From contig JAICUI010000006.1 in NCBI GenBank assembly GCA_025935925.1, positions 20,131-84,130 on the forward strand: 64,000 nt of DNA, in the 5' to 3' direction. The DNA comes from Chloroflexota bacterium (lineage in GTDB: Bacteria > Chloroflexota > Limnocylindria > Limnocylindrales > CSP1-4). Of this stretch, positions 42,294-50,493 are shown piece by piece. Each line of letters begins with the position of its first letter. Position 1 is the first letter of the stretch. Both the position numbers and the translations under genes were made by a program. The notes beneath the pieces are model-generated. The model was not told the origin of the DNA. It did no database searches and worked only from the letters and a program-made list of their open reading frames with translations.

Positions 42294-43657
42294 TCCCGCG
42301 CTACACGCTCCCGGCGATGGGCGCGATCTGGGCCGACGAGGCGCGCTTCGAGCGGATGCTCGAGGTGGAGCTCGCGGTGTGCCGCGCGCAGGCGCGGCGC
42401 GGTCTCGTCCCCGTGGGCGCCCTCGCGGCGATCGAGGCCGGCGCCAGGGTCGACGTCGGGCGCATCGCCGAGATCGAGCAGACCACGGACCATGACGTGA
42501 TCGCCTTCGTGAGCCAGGTCGCCGAGTCGGTGGGTGCCGAGGGCCGCTACCTCCACCTCGGCCTCACGAGCAGCGACGTCGTCGACACGGGCCTCGCGCT
42601 CCAGCTGCGGGACGCGGGACGGCTCCTCGCGGCCGACGCCGACGCCTTGGTGGCCGCGCTCATCTCGCGTGCCCGCAGCGAGGCCGGCACCGTGATGATG
42701 GGCCGCACGCACTCCGTCCATGCGGAGCCGACGACCTTCGGGATGAAGGCTGCGGGCTGGGCGTTCGAGGTCGACCGGGGCCGGGCGCGGCTCGCCGCCG
42801 CCACGGACGACATCGCGACCGGCAAGATCAGCGGCCCCGTCGGGACCTACAGCCACCTCGCGCCGGACCTCGAGGCGGAGGTGCTCGACGACCTCGGCCT
42901 CCACGCGGATCCCGTCAGCACCCAGATCGTCCAGCGCGACCGCCACGCGGCGTTCCTCGCCGCGATCGCCGTGCTGGGCGGCACGCTCGAGCGGATCGCG
43001 ACGGAGATTCGCAACCTCCAGCACACCGAGATCGCCGAGGTCATGGAGCCCTTCAAGGCCGGGCAGAAGGGCAGCTCGGCGATGCCCCACAAGCGCAACC
43101 CGATCCTGTCGGAGCGGATCGCCGGCCTGGCCCGCCTCCTCCGCGGCTACGCCCAGACGGCCCTCGAGAACCAGCCGCTGTGGCACGAACGGGACATCAG
43201 CCACAGCTCGGCCGAGCGCGTGATCCTGCCGGACGCGACGATCCTGCTCGACTACATGCTCGTGAAGTCCACGGGCCTGATCGACCGGCTCGTCGTCCGG
43301 CCCGAGCGGATGCGGGAGAACATCGAGCGCGGCCTCGGGCTCCACGCCTCGTCGCGGGTCCTCGTCGCGCTCGTCGAGCGGGCCGGCCTGTCGCGCGAGG
43401 ACGCGTACGCGATCGTCCAGCGGGCGGCGCTCCGCGCGGCCGACGAGCGCGTCCCGCTGCGCGACCTGCTCGCGACGGATCCGCAGGTCGCCGCCCGGCT
43501 GCCGCTCGCCGCGCTCGACGCCTGCTTCGACGACCAGGCCGGCCTCCGCCACGTGCCCGAGGTGATCGCACGGCTCGAGCTGCTCGAGGCAGGCCTCCGG
43601 GGGCGCGCGGACGCCCGAGCCGCCGCCGGGAGGGAGGCCGTGCATGCTGCGCGCTGA
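42290..43657 (+). CDS. purB: Adenylosuccinate lyase
   Basis: TDHDVIAFVSQVAE, GLTSSDVVDTGLALQL, KGSSAMPHKRNPILSERIAGLARL. Confidence 0.97.
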   Translation: MIPRYTLPAMGAIWADEARFERMLEVELAVCRAQARRGLVPVGALAAIEAGARVDVGRIAEIEQTTDHDVIAFVSQVAESVGAEGRYLHLGLTSSDVVDTGLALQLRDAGRLLAADADALVAALISRARSEAGTVMMGRTHSVHAEPTTFGMKAAGWAFEVDRGRARLAAATDDIATGKISGPVGTYSHLAPDLEAEVLDDLGLHADPVSTQIVQRDRHAAFLAAIAVLGGTLERIATEIRNLQHTEIAEVMEPFKAGQKGSSAMPHKRNPILSERIAGLARLLRGYAQTALENQPLWHERDISHSSAERVILPDATILLDYMLVKSTGLIDRLVVRPERMRENIERGLGLHASSRVLVALVERAGLSREDAYAIVQRAALRAADERVPLRDLLATDPQVAARLPLAALDACFDDQAGLRHVPEVIARLELLEAGLRGRADARAAAGREAVHAAR

Positions 43658-44558
43658 GTCGTCGTTCCTCCGCTCGGGCAAGGTCCGCGACCTGTACCGG
43701 ATCGACGACGACCGGCTGCTGCTCGTGGCGAGCGACCGGATCTCGGCGTTCGACGTCGTGCTGCCCACGCCGATCCCGGACAAGGGCCGCGTCCTCACCG
43801 GCCTGTCGCGGTTCTGGTTCGCCGAGACGGCGGACCTCGTCCCCGGCCACCTCGTCGGGACGTCGCCGTCGGAGCTGCCGGCGCGGCTGGTGGACGGCGG
43901 CGCGGCCGAGGAGCTGCGGGGCCGGATGATGATCGGCCGGCGGGCCGAGGTCCTGCCGGTCGAGTGCGTGGTCCGCGGCTACCTCGCGGGGTCGGGCTGG
44001 ACCGAGTACCGGGCGAGCGGCGCCGTGTGCGGCGTGGACCTCCCGGCCGGGCTGCGCGAGAGCGACCGGCTGCCGGAGCCGGTCTTCACGCCCGCCTGGA
44101 AGGCGCCCCAGGGGCAGCACGACGTGAACATCCCGTTCGCGCGGGTCGTGTCGCTGATCGGCCGCGACCGCGCGACCCGGGTCCGCGAGGCGAGCCTCGC
44201 CCTCTACCGCCGCGGCGCGCTGGTCTGCGAGCGGGCCGGGATCCTGCTTGCCGACACCAAGTTCGAGTTCGGCGTCCTCCCGTCGGGCGAGGTGATCCTG
44301 ATCGACGAGGTGCTGACGCCCGACTCGTCGCGCTTCTGGGAGGCCGCGGCCTACGAGCCGGGCCGCGCGCAGCCGAGCTACGACAAGCAGTTCGTCCGCG
44401 ACTGGCTCACGGCGCAGCCGTGGGACCGGACCGCACCGGGTCCTGCGCTCCCGCCCGAGGTCGTCGACGGGACGAGGGACCGGTACGTGACCGCGTTCGA
44501 GCGGATCACCGGCGCGAGCTTCGCCCGCTATCTCGAGGAGGACGTGATCGCCGCATGA
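43644..44558 (+). CDS. purC: Phosphoribosylaminoimidazole-succinocarboxamide synthase
   Basis: GKVRDLYRIDDDRLLLVASDRISAFDVVL, EVLTPDSSRFWEAAAY, PSYDKQFVRDWL. Confidence 0.97.
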   Translation: MLRAESSFLRSGKVRDLYRIDDDRLLLVASDRISAFDVVLPTPIPDKGRVLTGLSRFWFAETADLVPGHLVGTSPSELPARLVDGGAAEELRGRMMIGRRAEVLPVECVVRGYLAGSGWTEYRASGAVCGVDLPAGLRESDRLPEPVFTPAWKAPQGQHDVNIPFARVVSLIGRDRATRVREASLALYRRGALVCERAGILLADTKFEFGVLPSGEVILIDEVLTPDSSRFWEAAAYEPGRAQPSYDKQFVRDWLTAQPWDRTAPGPALPPEVVDGTRDRYVTAFERITGASFARYLEEDVIAA

Positions 44559-44827
44559 GCGCCTACCGGTTCGCCGTCAACGTCACCCCGAAGCCCGGGA
44601 TCCTCGATCCGCAGGGGCGCGCCGTCGAGCGCAGCCTTCCGCACCTCGGGATCGAGGGCGTGTCGGCGGTGCGCGTCGGGCGCCGTGTGGAGCTCACGGT
44701 CGACGCCGACGACGAGGCGGCCGCGCGCGCCGTGGTCGAGACGCTGGCCTCCGAGCTGCTGTCGAATCCGCTGATCGAGGCGTACCGGGTCGAGCGGGCG
44801 GCCGACGCGGCGGCGGTCGGGTCGTGA
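44555..44827 (+). CDS. purS: Phosphoribosylformylglycinamidine synthase subunit PurS
   Basis: VTPKPGILDPQGRAVERSLPHLGIEGVSAVRVGRRVELTVD; ATGA overlap with purC. Confidence 0.93.
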   Translation: MSAYRFAVNVTPKPGILDPQGRAVERSLPHLGIEGVSAVRVGRRVELTVDADDEAAARAVVETLASELLSNPLIEAYRVERAADAAAVGS

Positions 44828-45585
44828 GCGTGCGGGTCGGCGTCGTGCTGTTCCCGGGCTCGAACCGCGACATCGACGCGATCAACGGCCTGACGGTCGC
44901 CGGCGCGGAGCCCGTGATCCTGTGGCACGAGCAGGCCGACCTCGACGGCGTGAGCGCCATCCTGCTCCCGGGTGGCTTCGCCTACGGCGACTACCTCCGG
45001 GCGGGTGTGATCGCGCGGTTCTCGCCGGTGATGCGCTCCGTCGCCGCGTTCGCCGGGCGCGGCGGCCCCGTCCTCGGGATCTGCAACGGGTTCCAGGTCC
45101 TCGCGGAGGCTGGGCTCGTCCCCGGCGCGCTGCTCCGGAACCGCGGCCTGCGCTTCGTCTGCCGGCAGGTGTCGCTGCGCGCCGAGCACCTCGACACGCC
45201 GTTCACACGCGAGCTCGCGGGCGCCGGCCCGCTGCGGATGCCGGTCGCGCACGGCGAGGGCTGCTACTTCGCCGACGACGCGACGCTCGACGCGCTCGAA
45301 GCGGACGGCCGCGTGCTGTGGCGCTACGTCGGCGAGGATGGCGAGGTCGCCGCGCCGGACGAGCGTGCCAACCCGAACGGCTCCCTGCGCGGGATCGCGG
45401 GCGTGCGCAACGCGGCCGGCAACGTCGCTGGGCTGATGCCGCACCCCGAGACGGCGGTCGAGTCGATCCTCGGCTCCGACGACGGGCTCGGGATCCTCCG
45501 CTCGCTCGTGGTGAGCGCGCGCGAGTACGCGCAGACGGGCGAGCTGTCGGGCGTCCGCGCCGCGGCCGCCGTGGCGGCCTCGTGA
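44824..45585 (+). CDS. purQ: Phosphoribosylformylglycinamidine synthase subunit PurQ
   Basis: VGVVLFPGSNRDIDAI, LLPGGFAYGDYLRAGVIARFSPVM, GICNGFQVLAEAGLVPGALLRN. Confidence 0.97.
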   Translation: MSVRVGVVLFPGSNRDIDAINGLTVAGAEPVILWHEQADLDGVSAILLPGGFAYGDYLRAGVIARFSPVMRSVAAFAGRGGPVLGICNGFQVLAEAGLVPGALLRNRGLRFVCRQVSLRAEHLDTPFTRELAGAGPLRMPVAHGEGCYFADDATLDALEADGRVLWRYVGEDGEVAAPDERANPNGSLRGIAGVRNAAGNVAGLMPHPETAVESILGSDDGLGILRSLVVSAREYAQTGELSGVRAAAAVAAS

Positions 45586-47939
45586 CGGTCGACGCGCCGC
45601 CGCTCCACCGGGCGCTCGGCCTCGCGGACGTCGAGCTCGACGCGATCCGCGACCGGCTCGGCCGCGACCCGAACGACCTCGAGCTCGCGATGTTCAGTGT
45701 CATGTGGAGTGAGCACTGCTCGTACAAGTCGAGCCGCCCGCTGCTCAGGACGCTGCCGACGACGGGCGACGACGTCGTCGCCGGGGTGGGGGAGCAGGCG
45801 GGGGTCATCGCGATCGGCGATGGCCTCGCCGTCGCGTTCAAGATCGAGAGCCACAACCATCCCTCGGCGGTCGAGCCGTACCAGGGCGCGGCGACGGGGG
45901 TCGGCGGGATCCTGCGTGACGTGTTCGCGATGGGCGCCCGCCCGATCGCGGTGCTCGACGCGCTGCGCTTCGGCGACCCGTCGGACGCGCGGACCCGGCA
46001 TCTCGTGGACGGCGTCGTCCGGGGCGTCGGCGGCTACGGGAACTGCGTCGGCGTCCCGACGGTCGGCGGCGAGCTCGTGTTCGACCCGAGCTACCAGGGC
46101 AACCCGCTCGTCAACGTCATGGCGATCGGCCTGCTCGAGGACGGGAAGCTCACACGCGCGTCCGCCGACGGGCCAGGGAACCTCGTCGTCCTGTACGGGT
46201 CCGCGACCGGCCGCGACGGGATCGGCGGCGCGTCGGTGCTGGCCTCCGCGACGTTCGGCACGCAGGACCCTTCGAAGCGGCCGGCGGTGCAGGTGGGCGA
46301 CCCGTTCGCCGAGAAGCTGCTGATCGAGGCGACCCTCGAGCTCATCGCCAAGGGGCTCGTCGTGAGCATCCAGGACCTGGGCGCGGCGGGCGTCACGTGC
46401 GCCGTGTCCGAGACGGCGGACCGGGCCGGGACGGGCGTCCTCGTCGACCTCGACGCGATCCCGCGGCGCGAGCCTGGCCTCGAGCCGTTCGAGGTCATGA
46501 TCAGCGAGTCCCAGGAGCGCATGGTCGCGATCGTCGAGCCCGGCCGCTGGGAGGCCGTCCGGGCGGTGTGCCAGCGGTGGGACCTGCCCGTGGCGGTGAT
46601 CGGGCGGGTGACCGAGGAGCCCGACATCGTCGTCCTGACCGCCGATGGCGCCGGGGCGCTCGACACGGACGGCCGGCCGGTCGAGGCCGCCCGCGAGCTC
46701 GCACGGATCCCGGCGCGCGCCCTCGCGTCCGAGGCGATCGTCTTCGAGCGCGAGTCGCGCCAGCCCGCCCGCCGCCGCGCCGCCCCCGCGCCCGGCGCGC
46801 CGCTCGAGCCCGTCGATGCGCTGCCGCTGCGCGGCCAGGACCCGGGCGCGGTCCTGCTGGCCCTGCTCGGGTCGCCGAACCTCAGCTCGCGGCACCCCGT
46901 CTACGAGCAGTACGACTCGAACGTCCAGTCCAACACGGTCGCCGCGCCCGGTCGCGGCGCCGCGGTCCTGCGGATCAAGGGCACCACGAAAGCGCTCGTC
47001 GCCGCGACGGACGGGAACGCGCCCGTCGGCGCGATCGACCCGTGGCTCGGCGCCGCATGGTCGGTCGCCGAGGCGGCGCGCAACGTCTCGATCACCGGCG
47101 CCCGGCCGCTCGGCGTCACGAACTGCCTCAACTACGGCGACCCGACCCGGCCCGAGGCCTTCTGGCAGCTCGCGGAGGGCGTCCGGGGCCTCGGCGACGC
47201 GTGCCGGGCGCTCGGGGTGCCGGTCACGGGCGGCAACGTCTCCCTGTACAACGAGGCGCCCGGGTCCGCGATCGACCCCACGCCCGAGATCGGCATCGTC
47301 GGCCTGCTCGCGGACGTCGCGACGCTCGTCGGGCCCGCGTTCACGGGTGACGACCACGCGATCGTGCTGGTCGGCGAGGCGGCCGCGGGGCTCGCAGGCT
47401 CGGAGTACGAGCGCCTCGCCGGAGCGGCGCCCGAGGACGGCCCGCCGGCCCTCGACCTCGAGCGCGAGCGCCGCCTCCAGGCGTTCATCCGCGAGGCCAT
47501 CGCGCGCGGCCTCGTCGGGAGCTGCCAGGACGTCTCGGGCGGCGGGCTCGCGGTGGCGGTCGCGGAGATGGCGATCTGGGGCGGGACCGGCGCCCGGCTC
47601 CGGCTGCCGGTGGGCGACTCGCCCGCGGTCGCGCTGTTCGGCGAGAGCCCGTCGCGCCTGGTGGTCGAGACGCTGCCCCGCCATGCGCCGGCCCTCGAGC
47701 TGCTGGCGCGCCACCACGGGCTCCCGGTCGAGACCGTCGGGACCACCGGCGGCGCCCGCCTGATGATCGAGCTCACCGGCGGTCGCGGCGCGACCGGCGC
47801 GGCCGAGGAGCGAGGCGGCTCGATCGCCGACGCGCTCGACGTCCCGGTGGCGGACCTGCGGCACGCGTGGGAGCACGGCCTCAACCGGGCCCTCGGCTGG
47901 GACGCGCCGTGGGCCGGCGCCGCCGAGGGCGCGCGCTGA
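45582..47939 (+). CDS. purL: Phosphoribosylformylglycinamidine synthase subunit PurL
   Basis: FSVMWSEHCSYKSSRPLL, KIESHNHPSAVEPYQGAATGVGGILRDVFAMGARPIA. Confidence 0.97.
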   Translation: MTVDAPPLHRALGLADVELDAIRDRLGRDPNDLELAMFSVMWSEHCSYKSSRPLLRTLPTTGDDVVAGVGEQAGVIAIGDGLAVAFKIESHNHPSAVEPYQGAATGVGGILRDVFAMGARPIAVLDALRFGDPSDARTRHLVDGVVRGVGGYGNCVGVPTVGGELVFDPSYQGNPLVNVMAIGLLEDGKLTRASADGPGNLVVLYGSATGRDGIGGASVLASATFGTQDPSKRPAVQVGDPFAEKLLIEATLELIAKGLVVSIQDLGAAGVTCAVSETADRAGTGVLVDLDAIPRREPGLEPFEVMISESQERMVAIVEPGRWEAVRAVCQRWDLPVAVIGRVTEEPDIVVLTADGAGALDTDGRPVEAARELARIPARALASEAIVFERESRQPARRRAAPAPGAPLEPVDALPLRGQDPGAVLLALLGSPNLSSRHPVYEQYDSNVQSNTVAAPGRGAAVLRIKGTTKALVAATDGNAPVGAIDPWLGAAWSVAEAARNVSITGARPLGVTNCLNYGDPTRPEAFWQLAEGVRGLGDACRALGVPVTGGNVSLYNEAPGSAIDPTPEIGIVGLLADVATLVGPAFTGDDHAIVLVGEAAAGLAGSEYERLAGAAPEDGPPALDLERERRLQAFIREAIARGLVGSCQDVSGGGLAVAVAEMAIWGGTGARLRLPVGDSPAVALFGESPSRLVVETLPRHAPALELLARHHGLPVETVGTTGGARLMIELTGGRGATGAAEERGGSIADALDVPVADLRHAWEHGLNRALGWDAPWAGAAEGAR

Positions 47940-49372
47940 TGTGCGGCGTCGTCGGCGTCGTCCTGCCGGGGGGCGGTCACGAGGCGGCGGGCGTCGCCGC
48001 GACCGCGCTGTTCGCGCTCCAGCACCGCGGCCAGGAGTCCGCGGGCGTCGGCGTCGCGGACGGGGGCGACCTGATGATCTACAAGGACCTCGGCATGGTC
48101 GGGCAGGTGCTCGACGAGCGCCGGATCCCGTCGCTCCGCGGCGAGCTCGCCGTGGCCCACTGCCGCTACTCGACCACCGGCTCGACGGTCTGGGAGAACG
48201 CCCAGCCGACGCTCCGGCTCGGGCCGCGCCGCGCCCTCGCCATCGGCCACAACGGGAACCTCGTCAACACGCGCGAGCTCCTCGACCAGCTCCACGGCGG
48301 CCGCGGCCGCCTCCCCGCCAGCACCGACACGGAGCTCCTGACGGCGCTCCTCGCCGACGAGCCCGCGGCCGACACGGTCGACGCGCTGGTCAGGGTCCTG
48401 CCCCGCGTGCGCGGGGCGTACAGCCTCGTGATCCTGGACGAGCGACGCGTCATCGGCGTCCGCGACCCGCACGGCTTCCGGCCGCTGGTCCTCGGCCGGA
48501 TCACCGCGTCCGGCGACGCGCCGGGCCTGTGGGGCGACGACACCGCCGGCTGGATCCTCGCGAGCGAGACGGCCGCGCTCGACATCGTGGGTGCCGAGGT
48601 CGTCCGGGACGTGGAGCCCGGCGAGATCGTCGTCCTCGAGCCGGGTCGCGAGCCGCGCAGCGTCCGGTACGCCGACGCGACGCCGGCGCTGTGCGTGTTC
48701 GAGCTCATCTACTTCGCGCGTCCGGACTCGTACATGGAGGGCCGCAACCTGTACGAGGCGCGGCGCCACATGGGGATGGAGCTCGCGCGCGAGCACCCGG
48801 TCGACGCCGACCTGGTCATGCCCGTCCCCGACACCGGCGCGCCGGCCGCGGCGGGCTTCGCGGAGGCGTCGGGGCTCCCGTACCGCGAAGGCCTCGTCCG
48901 CAACCGGTACAGCGGACGGACGTTCATCCAGCCCTCGCAGTCGATGCGCCAGCGCGGCGTCAACGTCAAGCTCAGCCCGCTCCGCGAGGTCGTGCGCGAC
49001 CGCCGGCTGATCGTCGTCGACGACTCGATCGTGCGCGGCACCACGACCAAGCAGATCGTCGGGCTCCTGCGCAAGGCGGGGGCGAAGGAGGTCCATCTCC
49101 GGATCAGCGCGCCGCCGATCTTCCACCCCTGCTTCTACGGCATCGACACGGCGATCGAGCGCGAGCTGATCGCGGCGACCCACACCCTCGAGGAGATCCG
49201 TGCGTTCGTCGGCGCCGACTCGCTCGGCTACCTGTCGGTCCCCGGGGTGCTCGCCGCGCTCGACCTGCCCTACGACCGGTTCTGCTTCGCGTGCTTCGAC
49301 GGCCGCTACCCCGAGCCCGTCCCGTACGACGTCGAGGAGCGCAAGCTGATGCTCGAGACGGTCGGCGCGTGA
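47939..49372 (+). CDS. purF: Amidophosphoribosyltransferase
   Basis: MCGVVGVVLPGG, LQHRGQESAG, LIVVDDSIVRGTTTKQIV. Confidence 0.98.
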   Translation: MCGVVGVVLPGGGHEAAGVAATALFALQHRGQESAGVGVADGGDLMIYKDLGMVGQVLDERRIPSLRGELAVAHCRYSTTGSTVWENAQPTLRLGPRRALAIGHNGNLVNTRELLDQLHGGRGRLPASTDTELLTALLADEPAADTVDALVRVLPRVRGAYSLVILDERRVIGVRDPHGFRPLVLGRITASGDAPGLWGDDTAGWILASETAALDIVGAEVVRDVEPGEIVVLEPGREPRSVRYADATPALCVFELIYFARPDSYMEGRNLYEARRHMGMELAREHPVDADLVMPVPDTGAPAAAGFAEASGLPYREGLVRNRYSGRTFIQPSQSMRQRGVNVKLSPLREVVRDRRLIVVDDSIVRGTTTKQIVGLLRKAGAKEVHLRISAPPIFHPCFYGIDTAIERELIAATHTLEEIRAFVGADSLGYLSVPGVLAALDLPYDRFCFACFDGRYPEPVPYDVEERKLMLETVGA

Positions 49373-50493
49373 CCGCGTCGCGGGCCGCGTACTCGCGCGC
49401 CGGCGTCGACGTCGGGGCCGGGGAGCGGGCGGTCGAGCTGCTGCGCGCATCCGTCGCCGCGACCCGACGGCCCGAGGTGCTGGGCGGCCTCGGAGGCTTC
49501 GGCTCCGCGGTGGCGATCCCGGAGGGGTACCGGCAGCCCGTGATCGTCTCGTCGACGGACGGGGTCGGGACGAAGACGGCGATCGCCGCGGCGATGGGCC
49601 GGCTGGACACGATCGGCATCGACCTCGTCGCGATGTGCGCCGACGACGTCGTGTGCACCGGCGCCGAGCCGCTGGCGTTCCTCGACTACGTCGCGGTCGG
49701 CAGGCTCGAGCCGGAGCGGGTCGCGACGCTCGTCGCCGGCATTGCCGAAGGCTGCCGGCTCGCGGGCGCGGCGCTGACCGGCGGGGAGACCGCGGAGCAC
49801 CCGGGCCTGATGGCGCCGGACGACTTCGACCTCGCCGGGTTCTGCACCGGGATCGTGGAGCGATCGCGGATGCTCGACGGCTCGGCGGCGCGGCCCGGGG
49901 ACGCGATCGTCGGGCTGGCGTCGTCGGGCCTCCACAGCAACGGGTACTCGCTGGTGCGGGCGGCGATCGCCGAGCACGGGCTGTCCCTGGACCTCCCGTA
50001 CGGCGACGCGCTGGCGCGCGGGCTCGGCGACGCGGCGGCCGCCGACCTGCTCGCTTCCGAGCCCGCGCGCGACGGCGCGACCCTTGGCGAGGTGCTCCTG
50101 ACGCCGACGCGGATCTACGCGCGCGACGTGCTCGCGATCCGGCAAGGGCTCGACGCCGCCGGCACGGAGCTCCGGAGCGCCGCGCACGTGACGGGCGGCG
50201 GCCTCCCGGGGAACGTGCCGCGGGCGCTGCCGGACGCGCTGGGCGCCCGGCTGGACCCTGCCGTGTGGCCCGTCCCGTCCGAGATGCGGCTCGTGGCCGC
50301 GCTCTCGGCGATCGACGACGCCGAGCTGCGCGCGACGTTCAACGCCGGCCTCGGGATGGTGCTCGTCGTCCCTTCCGACGCGGCGGCGGCCGCGGTGGAC
50401 CTGGCGCGTGCGCGGGGCCTCGACGCGTGGGTCGTCGGCGAGGTCCGGCCCGCGGCGGAGCTCCAAGCGCGCTACGCCGAGCTCGCCGGGTGA
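49369..50493 (+). CDS. purM: Phosphoribosylformylglycinamidine cyclo-ligase
   Basis: YSRAGVDVGAGERAVELL, GIDLVAMCADDVVCTGAEPLAFLDYVAVG, AHVTGGGLPGNVPRALPD. Confidence 0.97.
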   Translation: MTASRAAYSRAGVDVGAGERAVELLRASVAATRRPEVLGGLGGFGSAVAIPEGYRQPVIVSSTDGVGTKTAIAAAMGRLDTIGIDLVAMCADDVVCTGAEPLAFLDYVAVGRLEPERVATLVAGIAEGCRLAGAALTGGETAEHPGLMAPDDFDLAGFCTGIVERSRMLDGSAARPGDAIVGLASSGLHSNGYSLVRAAIAEHGLSLDLPYGDALARGLGDAAAADLLASEPARDGATLGEVLLTPTRIYARDVLAIRQGLDAAGTELRSAAHVTGGGLPGNVPRALPDALGARLDPAVWPVPSEMRLVAALSAIDDAELRATFNAGLGMVLVVPSDAAAAAVDLARARGLDAWVVGEVRPAAELQARYAELAG